Source of the DNA: Ailanthus altissimus
Lineage: Eukaryota; Streptophyta; Magnoliopsida; Sapindales; Simaroubaceae
Direction of reading: 5' to 3'
Length of the DNA: 64,000 bases
Assembly: GCA_946807835.1 (NCBI GenBank)
Contig: OX327710.1
Span: 18,650,501-18,714,500, forward strand
The position numbers were made by a program, and so were the translations under genes. A model generated the notes under the pieces. It had not been told where the DNA came from. It worked only from the letters and a program-made list of their open reading frames with translations, and ran no database searches. Shown here in pieces: positions 24,981 to 38,467 of the stretch (position 1 is the first letter of the stretch; every line of letters begins with the position of its first letter).

Positions 24981-25827
24981 ATTTTTGATCTTGTGTTTGT
25001 GTGTATGTATATAATGTTGACTGTTTCATTCCATATATGCAAAGTATAGTCAAAATACACAAACAACGTGATTAAAGATTTTCATAGAACTAGACAATGA
25101 TATGAACTGGAAATCGACTAACAATCAAAGATACACACAACTGGCCGTTTTGTTGAAATCATCAACCATGTGCCTCCTTGAGCTAATGTCCAAGAACAAG
25201 GTCACGTTTCCCTAATCTTATTAGTTTTGGTCAATAATTGTAATTTATGTACAAGGTTTGATCAAATCAACCAGTATAATCAAAGTCCCCATGCACGATA
25301 AAGTCGATGTGTATGTTAAGCTTGATTTTCTTTTTGATGAGTTAAATATATGCAATAACTTTGTCAGTTTTCTTCTCACCATTGTCATCTGAATAAGTAA
25401 ATAAATAGAATTAATTATCCTATCTAGTTGATCATGTTGGTCAAGCTTGAATCATATTATAAATGTTGGTAAAGAGAGATAGCCATCAACCCTCATGGGT
25501 TACAGTTGGTCTCCTTTGCCATTAACCCTCATGCAGTCTATTTACAGAGTGTCATGGCAGTACTAACAACATGGCAATCGACCCACTCCAATGATATCAT
25601 ATAATTACCAAATGCTATTGAACTGTCTTCTTGGCCACGTGAAGCCGCGAGGCCCCATCTAAAAATTAACGTTCATACTTCATGATAAGAGCTTTTTTTT
25701 TTTTTAAAAAAAAAAGAAATATATTATAACCCATTATTTATTTATGCATATTTTGTATTCCTTTGTATTTTTTTTTTTTAAAAAAGGTTGTTGGGTCCAT
25801 GTTTGCCCATTATCATTTAATACTTCT

Positions 25828-25828
<1 letters not shown>

Positions 25829-25861
<33 letters not shown>
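25829..25861. repeat. TA microsatellite
   Basis: An ACATACATA lead-in followed by about 11 TA units. Confidence 0.9.
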
Positions 25862-27960
25862 TAGGTTTAAATGATCATAAAAATTAATTGCAGTCCACGT
25901 GAGGGGCTCTTTAATTTTTTCATTAAAATTTTCTTAGCAAACTGTGCCTTTGATCATGATAATGGTCCATATATGAATGTCATAAACCATTTCTACAAGC
26001 CTTATCCTTTAAGAAAGGTTCAAGTTCTGAGCTTATTGGTTAGAAGAAACTAAAAGGCATTATCAATTCCGAATTTGAAATCCTAAACTTATTGATTATA
26101 GTTTGGCTACTAACCAACAAGGAGAATTGACATATATGGATTTTGAGCTTGTTATATCAATTTGTCACATTAACATTTCAAGTTACAATTCTAACGTATT
26201 TATTAAAAAAAAAATTATTAGATTCAAAAGTTCAAGTTAATAGGTCTCTTTCCGTGAAATGCGAATTCAATTTCAAGATTATGCAAGTCTTAAACATTGA
26301 GATAGAGACAAAAAATAATATAAAAATTCAATATTAATATTAAATACAAGCCTTGACACTATTAAGTCATAAATAGAAAAATTATTAGTTTAATCTTTAA
26401 AGTTAATGTAGTTGAATTACTCAGTTAATTCTTTTTATTTTATTTTCTAAAAAAACATCTTAATTAAATTTGGAGTTAGAAAAAAAGAAAAAACGTTTTA
26501 AGTATCCTTTTTTAAAACAGTAAGATAAATTCAATCAAATATGAGATTATCTATCATTAATTAGACATATCAATTTATTTTATTATCTTATAATATATAC
26601 TTCAAACACTATTTTTTTTTTCAAATATGGAGACCAATTGAGGTATTTACAAAAATAAAATCACTAAGTAATTAAAAAAAATTCTATGGACTATACTAAT
26701 AATGTCCCCTATACATATAAAACATTACAAAGGTAAGTATACAATGTATTACCAAGTTATATATCCTAAAGGTGGATGGACTCCAAACTCAAAAAATCCA
26801 TTTGTTTCAAATGTCCTTTGAAAAATAATAAATTACTATGAAAAAAAAAAACAAGAAAAGAATAGTGTATGAATGTGGGATGTTGGGAGAGGGACAAGAA
26901 CCCCAACCCCCATCATCTTTTTATATATAAGAAATAGCATGGAAAGATCCCTAGACAATGTCAATGGGGGGCAACAATTACAAACCCCATTTGGTGAATT
27001 TGTTTTTGGAATTGAAACGCTATCCCTTTTTATTTAATTTACATAAATACAAACACTTTGCAGAAGGCAAAAGAAAGAATAAGCAGAACACAGTCAAGCA
27101 ACTCACGTACTGCATGCATGTGCTCATCTTTGATTTTCACATGCATGTCTACTCTCACAACATGCTTTATTTATTTGTTTATTTATTTATATACAGTTTG
27201 GCTTTTTGCTTTGCTTTTCATGCACATACATAATACTATGAATGTTAGATACGACCCATAGTTAATAGCTAATTCTATGTACATACGGTGTACTTTTTCT
27301 TGTACTGTGTGTTTGGTATTCGGTGGCCTTTCACTTTTCAGCTCTTTGGAATCGAAAAAAAGTTGCCCTTTTGCATGTTAGTTTAGTGATTGGAATTGCA
27401 TGGGAATGAAAGTTTTAGGCAGCTTGCATGAATCAAATCTCTTGTTGTTGCATTTGCATTTTATGGTAATTATATATGGATTATAATATAATACACTTTT
27501 GGAGTCACATTAAACTCATTAAGGGATACTTGGGAGGTTCTCACTCATTTTTTGGGTATTGGTTTTTCACATCTTGGACCCAGTAATTCAAAATTCTGAT
27601 TTTATACCTAAATAAGAAGGGATAAAGACACTTAAACCCTTAAAATTTGACCTAAAGGATAATTTTATCTTTTTGTAGTTTTAAATTACTTAAAAAAATC
27701 TTTTTGGCGACTGCAATAATTAGATTTTGATTTACCATTGGCACTATCATATTCAAAATTCTGTGATCTACATAATGATAATAATATTTTATCTAAAAAA
27801 GTGCTAAAGAAGAGTAAAACATTGTGAGAAAGATAAAATTCTTTTTTTACAAAAACGAATATTTTTGAATAATTATAAAAACAGAGGAATGAAACTATTA
27901 TTTGAATTAAATATTAGGGATCTAAATGTCTTTTTACCAAATAAAAAGCATTCATGTTTG

Positions 27961-28010
27961 TCATAAGAGAAATTAACCACAAATCTCATAAGAGAAATTA
28001 ACCACAAATC
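27961..28010. repeat. Exact 25-bp tandem duplication
   Basis: The 25-bp unit beginning TCATAAGAGAAATTAACC occurs twice back to back, in intergenic sequence. Confidence 0.9.
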
Positions 28011-29445
28011 CCACCGAACCCAATGTAACTTCTTTTATAAAATGATAGCTTTGAAGAAAAAAAGAAGAAGAGAGAAACCAATAGAGGTTGCCAAAAATAG
28101 CTTAATCTATATAAGAATTGAACGATGAATACCCTTTTTTTTTTCTAAAACAAAACCAAGACATGACCTACTCTCTTTGATGTTACAATCTAAGGAAGAA
28201 TATTAGAGATTTTTTGACTCAAAATTATAAACATTCACCAAAATGGAAGATTAAAGGTCTAAAGTATGGTGGACAATCAAATGTCATCCCAATGTAACAC
28301 AATTCAAATCTTCTTAATTTATTAATTCATTTCTCAATTAATTTTTTTTTAATTTCATATCTCCCTTGCACATGACTTTGTCTTTGTGCACCAATTTGCA
28401 AGCTAAGCAAGCAGCAGCTGCTTCTGCCAAATTCTCTCGAAAAAGGGTTTTTATTTTTTCATTTTAATAAATTTCTTGATTTCTTCCCCCACATTGGTTT
28501 CGCCATTTTTGCCTCTCCCATGAAAGATAGTACGTGCATTGGACGATGTTTAGCTGGTTTGGTATAAAATTCCGGTTGACAAATCTTCACTGAAACCCAT
28601 GCCACGCCCCCTGTAATTTTGGCCCTCGTTTTGCTCAAACAAAAGCACTTTCATGTACTACAACAACAACAACAGTGGGAATAAAAACTGAATACCCAAT
28701 TAAAATTCAGGTACATGACTTATAATTGGAATCAGTATGTGTGATTGTGGTGACTGATTGGATTGGATGGAAGCAGAAGCACTAGTCTACTTTTCTTCTA
28801 ATTGCAGCCAAAGTCCAAATTGATTATTCCCATTTGAATTCAAAAGAAAGGAAGCAAAAGAAATTGGGTAACGAACAAGTGCTTGATGTGAATGAGCCAA
28901 CCGGCTACCTATACATGTGCCATTGTTGCATTTTAGGTAATGTGGCCAACACAACAATCCCCATCTCTTTTGGTGGCCCATTCCTCTCTTCGAAGTCTTT
29001 GGTTTTACAAATTGCACCCATTTCCATTATTCATTCCACAATAACTTCTTAACTAATATATCTTCTTCTGTTTTTTAATTTTGTGTTCAAAAAACATAAA
29101 AATCATTTATAATTTAATCAAATTTAGGCAATTTTTAAGGATAATCAAGAAAGGTACTTTTTATTTCTCACCACCAAATCAAATATTCATTTTTCCCTCT
29201 CTTTCTCTTTTCCACCGTGTTATTTATTTTTATTAGAAGAGAGAGAATTAAACTGAGGACCTTCATTTTAATGAAAAAATAATTTGTAAATTTTTTACTA
29301 TTAAATCATTTAAGTAAATGTGGTGTTTTTTTTTAAAATTATACGTTTTTGTTTTTGCTAAACAAAGAAAAAGTTACAAAATCAATTTTTTTGGAATAAA
29401 AAATTAACAAACTACAATTTCATTGTGAAAATTTGGAATTTCATC

Positions 29446-30586
29446 CTAAATCATATGCCTAAAATCGTGGCCGGTGTGATGATGAATCAAGTAATCATCT
29501 CCACCGTTTGGTACTCCGAAAATTGAACTTTGACTAAGAAATTGTTGCTGCTGTTGCATTTGCAATTCCCTTTGCCTCCTGAGCTCCAAAACCTTCCTAT
29601 GTGAATTTGAATGTTTTGCTGACACAAATGTTGGACTTGCCGCGGGTCGGTATTCGGGTACCAACCGACCCGATTTGTACCTAACTCCACATGCATTGCA
29701 CAAAGTTTTCGAACCCATTGGTCCGGTCCGCCATTGCGGAGTCTTCTCTGTCGCACAATGCAAGCATTTTCGAACTGTACCCGAGTGTACATTCGACCCG
29801 GTGTTTGAATTCTCCTGCTTTATGGATGATGCTTTGGGAGACACGTGGAGGAGACGCGTGGACCAATCACAAGGGGCTGCACGGGAGCGCTTGGACCGGG
29901 CTTTACCCGGAAACGGGGATTCCGGGAGGAAAACCGGGATGCTGGATTTTGGGCTAACGGGTTCCAGCCGGGTCGATGAGGAAGAGGATTCGGGAGTGAG
30001 TGGTTTGGATCCGGATAAAAACTCAAGGTGGGTTTTTTGTAAAGCTTGGTCCATTGAGAATGAGTCTTCAACAAAATTTGATAGCCATTCAAGTTCCGCC
30101 AAGTCATCATACTGTAACAATTTATAAAAAAAAAAAATTAGAATAAACAAAATTCAATCAAAAAAAAAAATCCAATCAAAAAACTTCACTAAAATAAAAC
30201 AAAAAAGGGAAATTATACAATTTCACGTAATGTTTAAAATTTTAAATTACCGGAACACATAATTCGCCAGAGAATTGAGAGTCGGCGAAGCTGCCGGAGC
30301 TGCGACAGGCGGAGGTATTGGCTGGTAAGTTGTTGTTAGTGTTGTCGCAGCCGGAAACGGCGGAATTGCACGTGCCGGTGGAAGAATTGGTGGAGTTTCC
30401 GGTGACATTGTCGAAAAAGCCGCCATCGTTGATAATGGCGTCGTCGTTGGAAAAGTCGAGTAGGTCTTCGATAGTGAAGTTCTCGCCGGTTTTTTGGTCG
30501 GCGGCGACTACTCGCTTCTCCGTTGAGAAATTGTTCGCTGACGTGGCGTCGAAGTAACCACCGACATAAAATGCAGGTGTCTCCAT
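29446..30586 (-). CDS. GATA zinc-finger transcription factor (subfamily I, GATA9/GATA12-like)
   Basis: Nuclear DNA-binding protein for GATA sites. Exons, minus strand: 30586-30251 and 30111-29446, phase 0 with CCG|GTAAT and ACAG|TATGAT borders; 333 residues. The N-terminus holds the acidic motif [13 protein letters not shown], then [20 protein letters not shown] across the splice site. A basic patch [14 protein letters not shown] is a likely nuclear signal. The finger is C-X2-C-X18-C-X2-C (CLHC to CNAC), with the plant signature [11 protein letters not shown], followed by [31 protein letters not shown] and the tail [17 protein letters not shown]. These blocks match plant subfamily I GATA factors; GATA9/GATA12 is the nearest I recall. 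The first Met of the open frame (30625) is replaced by the METPAFY Met at 30586 because conserved sequence starts there. It looks intact. Confidence 0.93.
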
Positions 30587-33500
30587 TTCTCTTATATTGC
30601 TTTTATTATTTAAAGCTTTTAACACAGAAAAAAAAAGTAAGTATTTTTTTTTTCAATTAAAGACACAGAATTTGAGCAAATTTAAAGAAATTTGAATTCT
30701 GAGCAATTCGGAGATAAAGAAACTGCTGTGTTTTTACAAAGAGGAGAGAAAGCAACGGGCAAGAATTTGAGAAATTTTGTGAGAAAATTCGTTGAGTTTT
30801 TGAGTTTCTTGAGATAATAAGACAAAGAATACTTCGAGTAATTTTAGCAACTTTAGTGAGGAAATGGATTGTGTTTGGATAGGGAGAAAATGCAAGAATA
30901 CGAGAAATTGAGTGAGAAAATTTTGTTGAGGGTTCAACTTTCTTCTTAGAGAGGAAGTGATTGAAAGAAATGAGCTTCAAAGAGCTGATGAGACTTGAGA
31001 GAGAGTGAGAGCGGAGGGGGAAGGTGGGGTTTTGAGGAGTACAGGTGGGGCAAAATTGTAAATAAAATTAAAGTTGGGGGCATCTTGTGTTGATGGAATT
31101 TTCTAATGGGTACTACTTGCAAGTTATGTTAAGCTTTTAAAAAATATATAAAGCTTTTAAAATATATATATATATATATTTTGCTGTTTTAGGAAAGTTA
31201 GTGTATGTGAATTAATTAAATTTAAAAAAACTTAAAGTATATATTGATTTATCTGTTTAACACAAGAGAGATTGGAAACTAAAGTGAAAGTAGATTTAAA
31301 TTCGAGACTTTTATAAGAGTAAAAATAAATATATTGCTACCTCTTTACTATTAAACCGTTAAATTTTCTGTAACTTGATTGGCGCTTATGAGGAGGTGAG
31401 TTGGCAATGGTGGTAACCTCTAACCCATAAAGGTAAAGTTGGTTTTTGCTTTAAACAAAGGTAAAGTTGTTAATCATTTACCAAGAGGATAATCAAGCAA
31501 TTAATTAAGACATTTTTTTAAAGATGGTTTATTAATATATATGGGGAAAATGGGTTAGATTACATTATTTTATAGCCAAAACATTTTGCATTGTATTTTG
31601 AATTCTATATTAATTGTATTAGGCTTATACATAGTTGAGAACCATTATTCATACAAATTAATTAATCCAATATAATAAGAATTTAATTATATCTTGTTAA
31701 TAATTTGTATAAAATATTACACTTGTTTATAACGGTTGATTGTTAATAAATTTGTAATGTATTTTGTAAATTTTAAGTTCAATTATCTCTTTTTTTAATA
31801 TTAAAAAAAGTTATATAAAATATTAACGAATTCAAAAGCTCGTATTAGAAAATGATACTTGAATTATAGAAACATGTTAATTGCTCATAAATCATTCGGA
31901 TTAACTATCGGCTTAATTGGAATGTAAAAACTAGGATGTATAGTGACATTACTCATTTCAAATTTGTACTATTTAAGGGTGGACTTCATTAGTCATTATA
32001 ACCCAAAACCCAGTAAAAAAAAAAAAAAAAGGCTAGACAGTCGTGGTGTGCAATTAAAAACACAATTAAGTCATTAAACAACATTAACATTATTGGACAA
32101 ACAATAAACAAATTATTAATTAAAACCCAAGTTATAAATATATTAAAACAAAAAAAAATTGAACAAATTAAATTCAGCCCCCTCTCCCATAAGAATCGAT
32201 CTAAAGTGAGCAGGTTTTGTCTCTGTGATTCCTCCATTAGTGTCCAAGTTTACAGCCGGATTCCTCCGCTCTTAATAATTTTTGCTTCTTGGGAATTGTG
32301 CAATTTATTTATTTATTTTCCTCTTTATTTTACTTGTTTTTTTTTTTTTTTTGAATGTGAAACATCTCTTTATTTTACATGTTCGCCTCTGAATTTTTGC
32401 AGTATTGTCTTTTTTTCTTCTTCTTTTAACTTCTTAAATAATTGTTATTTCATCACACCTATTATATTCCGCTTCCCACGTTTAAGCACGATGCTTACAG
32501 CTCACTCCAACCCAATTAACGGTCATGATCTCATCCACGTGGCTCCTCCAAGCTTTTTTTTTTTTTCACTTTTAACCTTTTCCCCTGTGATTATTAACCA
32601 ACGACTTTAATTTTCTTTTTCTTTCTTTTCTATTAAAAAATTTTTAATTACTAACCGCAAGCCAGATAAACAATAGACTAATCGAGATTATTAACGTACT
32701 AAATAGCAGGGGGGCATCAATTCGGTTCAACCAAAAATCAAATTGAATCAAATTAAATATTTTGGTTCAGTTTAAAATTTAGTTTTATTTATTTAAAATT
32801 GATCAATTTAATTTTAATTTGATTTAATTTAAGTTAAAAAAATACTAATTTTTTTTAAAAAGTAAAAAATCAAATAAAACCAGTTAATTTTAATTTTTTT
32901 TAAATTCAATAATTTCGATCTAAATCAAATCTAAACTAAAAAAGCCCACCACAGAATAGTTTTGCATATATATATATATATATATTGAAAAGCTAGTTTT
33001 ATCGATAGTTTATATAAAATTATTTAAACAATGTCCAAATGTCTATGTGTCTGATTATAGTCAGATGGGCCAGTTATTCTACACTAATCCCCATGTTATA
33101 TGTTATTAAACCTTCGGTAATTGGATAAGGTTTTTACAGTTATTTTATCCCTTTACTACCAACAACTTTTGTATTTTAATCATTGTAATTTTACTATTTT
33201 ATTCAGTTATTTTAATTCTGAAAAACAGAATTAGTAAATGATATAATTTGACATTAGTACAATTAAATCGCTTTTATAACTTTAAAAAAATGTAAAACTT
33301 GTATTTAAAATATAATTTTATACTTTTAGATTTCCAATTTCATGCTTTAAATTATAATTTTTATGTGGTGAATCATTTAATTATAATGCAATATATAATT
33401 ATTGAACTATTTTTAGTTTTTTCAAATTAAAGTTTTATGCTTTTTGTTAAATATTTCGAGTAACTTTTATCTTATTATTGCTAAACACAAACTAAAACAT

Positions 33501-35690
33501 CAAATTAATAAAGTAATTTTCACATTGTAAGCTGCTTTGGTGGGTCCACGAAGCACGTGACAGAGGTGGGTGATGTGATGTTGTCAGCAATCATGTGAGT
33601 TCCTTCAGTTTCCCGAAAGCTGAACCAATGGGGGTGGGTCAAATTCCACGTGGCTGGAATCAATTGTGTGTTTAATACCCACTTTCCTTTCATGCTTCCT
33701 CACACGTGCGTTTGTTCTGGCCCATGTCTAAAACCAAATACTAACATGATAGCACGTGGCTGAAAAGTCACGTGCATGGCACACACCTCCCGCACTAGCC
33801 TTTCATTTTGATATTTGGCTTTGATCGAGTTCATAAGGTTTGAGATGATATTTTTTTTTGGTCTCAATTATTGGCCCTCCAAAGTGTCTAAATTTTCTCT
33901 AGTAAGAATTCCATTTTTGTTCAAAAATTTAGATTAAACTCATACATATACCAAAAGTGTGGCTCAGCAGTTAGTTCTGCATATAGAATGCGTCTCACCT
34001 TCTTATGCGAGTACATCTTCTCATTTTACATGTTGTGTGTATCTTACCTATTTGTATGTAGTTTTTTTTTTATAACAATTTTAATATTATTGATAGAAAT
34101 TAAAATATTATAGAGTTTATTATTATAGAGTAAAAAATTATCAAAATAATATAAATACAAATTTATTAACGATTATTCGGACCTAATACTTTTTCTATAA
34201 AGAAAAAAAAAACTATGACTAAGACTATTTACAGATAAAGTTTTTACTTCAATCAAGTTATTCTACCATCACATAAGAAAATTTTGTATGTAGGTTTAAA
34301 TCTTAATAAGTGTCATATTAAAAAATTTTATCCTTTTTTTTAAAAGAATCATTCGATTAAATTTTATTAATTTTAGTGACGAAGCCAAATAGAGATAAAG
34401 AGAGATTTTGTTGCCTCTATTTAGTTCAAAAATACGCTTAAAAAATTATTATTTAGACTAAACTATACTATATTGATTTAAGTGAGGGAGCCGCATAAAG
34501 ATGAGTAGGAGTTTTTGCTTCTATTTAGTTCAAAATATTCTCTGAAAATACATGTTATTCCAGTCAAAATTTCGACTATTTTGTTTTCAATTATGGCTCC
34601 ACCACTAATTAATTTTGGATCATTTTATGATGTTAAAATTAAAATTCTTGTATAATACTAAACTTAATTTAGGTCATTAAATCAAATTAAGGAATCAAAT
34701 GTAACGTATATAAATAATTCTACTATTAATACCGTTAAAAAAACCTTCTCAATACTGTTGAATAATTCATTAATTTATTAACAATCAATGATACTTATAA
34801 TTTCGTTGCAATTGTACAGAACATGTACAAGTTTTACTTTCATCCACACAGAGTTAGAGAGGAGTTTAATTTTGAAAAATGAATTGAGAAGCATTTGAAG
34901 CATCAGTCCCTAATTTGGCACTGTGGATTAATTAATCCAAACCTCTTTTAAAAGTATAAATAAATAAATAAACAAACTCGGCGAATAGATGAACAATTTC
35001 AATGGGCAAGAGAAAGAGAGGGACCTACTGGCTACTACATTGGAAAGGAACACCACGAAGGCTTGAAGCTTTCAATTTCAACGTGTATCATAATTCACAG
35101 TCTTGGTAATGCATTGTATTTATCTTTGTAGGTTCATAAGTCATACATGGATTCAATCGACTAGTGATATGAACTAAGAGTACCAGCACTAATTTTACAG
35201 AGACCCGGCTGCCCAACATAAATGAGGCCAATTCGTAGTTTTGTTTTTGTTCACTGATCTAAGGAGTTTCTGTCAAAACTCAGAAGCTTCGTGTTCTAAA
35301 TTGATCTCCAATTTAAGGCCCAAATAGTGAACCAAAATTGACCCATTATTCAAAATCGTTATTAGTAGGCCCTGCATTTCAGAACCCTTCATAGTTCATT
35401 ACTAAAATGGGACTTTAAAAAGTTTACAATACTGAACTTCAATGGGGAGACCGGGAAGGAAAGCCTTCAAGCCTTCGATTTACTTCTAAGATCATATAAT
35501 TCTGATGCCTTACTATGCAAAATTTCAATAAAGGCTCTGAAGAAGGAAAAAAGACACAACATATCAGTCATATTCTCAAAACCACGTAATATGGTACAAA
35601 AATTAGCACAAAGTTGCATGTGTTAAAAATAAGGGTAATGTGGCAAGTATGCGCGCAGTAGTAGTAGAAAAGAGTCCAGGATTCTTGAAT
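30587..35690. other. GATA leader/promoter and long AT-rich intergenic region
   Basis: 30587-31050 is the probable 5' leader and promoter of the GATA gene, with open frames of 107 and 67 codons that look like leader sequence. Next come a TA run (31160-31180), AT-rich spacer, a GGTTCAA-type low-complexity repeat (32705-32945), a cluster of CACGTG boxes (33540-33780), a possible SINE-like piece (33955-34070) and more spacer. No coding gene is supported. Confidence 0.45.
33540..33780. promoter_or_regulatory. Cluster of G-box/ABRE-type ACGTG motifs
   Basis: Within about 240 bp there are AAGCACGTGACA, TTCCACGTGGCT, ACACGTGCGT, TAGCACGTGGCT and AGTCACGTGCAT. CACGTG is the core bound by plant bZIP and bHLH factors, including ABA and light responses. 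No gene start was identified beside it, so the role is inference; this density is unusual in such AT-rich sequence. Confidence 0.4.
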
Positions 35691-38104
35691 CTTTGCCTAA
35701 CAACCTCAATAATGAAAGGAAAGATTGCATGTCGAATACTGAAGGAGGCCTTACCAAGTTAGATGAGACTGAGGTGTGCAATTCAGATTCAATCCCCATA
35801 CGTGTTGCAGAGGAAGTTAATACTGACACTATAGCAAATGGGGAAGGTTTGTTCCAAAATAAGAAATATGATATCATCACGGATTTATATACCAGAAGAG
35901 AATCGTGCTAAGACCGTGGCTACCGTCCGTCCAAGATTCTATGGAGCAATCTCAGGATCTTGGTATTGGCGTACCCATCTTCCAAGTTCCAATCACCAAA
36001 CGTAGAACAAGTGGTAATAGTACGTAAGGTGGGCCTGAGTCTGGATGAAAATAAGCCCAAAAATAATTTCCTCTCTGAGCCTCTCCGCGAAGTCAATGCA
36101 AAGTACTTCGTTTTATTTCTCTTACCCAGAGTACGAGGAAGCGTGCTCCTCAAACCAAGACAGGAAAGGTCTCCAAGAAACTAGTATATATTACTTCAGA
36201 AAACGAAGTTGAGAATTTTGCTACAGTTGATGGCATGAACTTGGAATCAGACTTGTCGGCGGGTACTGCTCAGTGGGGATGCTTATCACCCTAAAACTTC
36301 TAAGCTAGAACGTTCAGGGTCTGCGCGATGGCCGAACATTCCCTGCCTTGCGCAATTATATGCAAGAACATAGCCCAGAACTAGTCTTCTTAATGGGGAC
36401 TATTCCTTGGCGTGATCAAATAGAGGGCTTCGAGTTAAGTTAGGTTTCGCTGGCAAGCTTGCTGTTGAGTGAGTTGGTAGAAGTGTGGCCTTTGTATTAT
36501 ATGGGCAGATGATACTGATGTTACGTTACTGTCATATTCTCGTTTTCAAATAAATAAAGTTTTGTCCCACAACGGTAAACGTTGGCGGCTTTCAGGGGTA
36601 TATGGTCATCCTGAGAGTTCTCAATGATGTCATATTTGGACTGGACTCTTCTTCGACGGTTGTCATCCATGTAAACTCTACTTGGTTATGAGGCGGTGAT
36701 TTTAATGAGATTATATCTTCGTCAGAGAAAAAAGAGGTGTGGACCGTAACCAAGGGCCTCCTTTTACTTGGGTGAACGGTAGATTGGGGAACAATTTTAT
36801 TCAAGGAAAGGCTGGATCGCATGGTGAGTACGTCTGATTGGTATGACCTTTTCCTAAAACTTCTGTAGCACATTTACGATTTTCGGGTCAGACCATCGAT
36901 CAGTTCTAGTGGAGATTTTAGATGCTAGAGTCTGTTGCAATCGTGGCAATAGGGGACGTCATAGGCGGCTTCATTTTGAAGAGGCTTGGGCTGCTGACTG
37001 TGAATGTGAAGAGATCATAGATGAATTTTGGCGCTCCCTGGCTTATCGATACTTTTAATCTTGAAGATAGCGGCATATGGTGAGGCCCTGAAGTCCTGGA
37101 ATCGAATTAAGGCTAGTCGGCTGCGGGGAGAAAATTAAAAGAAAAAAGGAGCTGGAGGGGAAAAATGGTCATTTACGAGCAGGTATTTGGGCTAGATATA
37201 GATTAGTTGAGAAAGAATTGGACTGCTTACTATACAAAGAAGATGTTTATTGGAGGCAGCATTCCCGTGTTAATTGGCTTCAAAGGTGCAGACCAGAATA
37301 CTTTTTTTTTTTTCCTTCTCATAAACAAGCTTCTAAGAGACGTGTTTGGAATGAGATTATTGGGCTGCTGGATAAATATGTGGTGTGGCAGGATGGTATT
37401 GATGAGATGGAAAGGGTTATCAACGAATATTTTACCAATATTTTCAGCTCATCTAATCCCTCGCAATCAGATTTAGAAGCAGTTCTACATTGTATTCAAC
37501 CGAAAATTTCAGATGTTGAGAATGATATCTTGGATGCGGTTTTTAGTGCAGAGGACATTAAGAATGTGGTTTTTCAGATGCCGTCTACTAAATCACTTGG
37601 TCGATATGGTATGCTAAGTCTTTTTTATCATAAATTCTGGTGTATTGTAAGTAATGATATAATGACGACTTGTCTATACGTTTTAATATGATGGAAAGAC
37701 TCTTCAGAGCCTCAATAAAACTCTTATTACACTTATTTTGTGAATCCGGCAAGTGTTTTTAGAATATCCACCCATTAGTTTGTGCGATTTCTCCTAGAAA
37801 AGTATCTCTAAAGTCTTAGAAAATAGGTTCACGCTGATTTTCGAAAGTGCCATCTCTAAATCACAAAGTACTTTCATTCCGGGCGTTTAATTAGGAGAGC
37901 GCTATAATTCGCTTTGAGTGTATAAATTCGTTGAATAGAGGAAAAAAAAAGTCAGCAAGGGTATTTGGTTCTGAAGTTTGATATGGCCAAAGACTTATAA
38001 TCGTATTGAGTGAGTTTTTTTTTTTCAATGGCATGATGACGCGGTTGGCTTCTCAGCAAGTTTTATTAGAAAGAACATGCAATGTATTTTTATTGTGACC
38101 TATT
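35690..38104 (+). mobile_element. L1-type LINE, 5' part, heavily mutated
   Basis: Broken frames encode parts of a plant L1 LINE. An endonuclease start (NVQGLRDGRTFPALRNYM) lies near 36310, followed by LVFLMGTIPW, GGDFNEIISS near 36690 and FTWVNGRLGN near 36765. Further on come ORF2 linker words (YWRQHSRVNWLQR, 37245-37290; ASKRRVWNEIIGLLDKY, 37330-37380) and the RT entry region (INEYFTNIFSS; VVFQMPSTKSLGRYGM near 37570). The last recognisable piece is MMTRLASQQVLLERT just before the copia element at 38105. Many stops and frameshifts are present. The 5' end is uncertain; the frame at 35693-35911 may be its ORF1 region. Confidence 0.8.
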
Positions 38105-38439
38105 TGTAAAGGCTGTGCTTGTGAAAGGTATAAGGCATTACAGTAAAAGACAAATTAGGTGTGGCTTTTAGTTGCTGTCATATGAGCACAACAAAGGAAT
38201 CAATCATATACTAATAAGTTTTGGGACACCTAGACCACTCATTTAACAATCCGAGAAGTATTTTCAATGAAAATTCCTTGTACTAACAATGATTATCTCT
38301 GTATAATTTACTCAATTTTGTTACTCCATCATTGTATATAAAGCAAGTATTGTATTACATTTGATAAGGAAGCAATAATACAATAGGCTACAGAGCATTC
38401 CAAGAAACAAAACTCTGTGTTATCTCTTATATTCTGACA
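38105..38439 (+). repeat. 5' LTR (335 bp) of a Ty1/copia element
   Basis: It starts TGTAAAGGCTGTGC and ends CTGACA. It matches 44756-45090 closely along its length, with a shared TATATAAAGCAAG box (38336-38348). A tRNA-Met-type primer-binding site, TGGTATTAGAGC, follows directly at 38440-38451. Confidence 0.88.
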
Positions 38440-38467
38440 TGGTATTAGAGCTTGGTTGCCAATAATA

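Larger units (their letters stand above)
24072..29445. other. Large intergenic region without a recognised gene
   Basis: 24072-24300 is VPS37 3' UTR, with GAT/CCGATACAGTTTTA words twice. Then come the right copy of the 330-bp repeat (24625-24980), AT-rich spacer with TA runs, homopolymer inversions (T12 then A10 near 25692-25715) and an exact 25-bp duplication at 27961-28010. The ORFs at 26958-27261 and 28834-29052 show no family resemblance. I looked for common plant microRNAs (miR156, 159, 160, 166, 172, 396) and saw none. Confidence 0.45.

Noticed and set aside
27060..27260. Possible microRNA precursor around TGCATGCATG and TGTGCTCATC words
   Set aside because: No known mature plant microRNA and no long imperfect stem could be drawn by eye.
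26958..27261. Two overlapping plus-strand frames with hydrophobic ends
   Set aside because: AT-rich intergenic sequence with TTTATTTATTTA runs; no homology or splice pattern.
29675..30127. 150-codon plus-strand frame opposite the GATA gene
   Set aside because: Antisense shadow of the GATA second exon.
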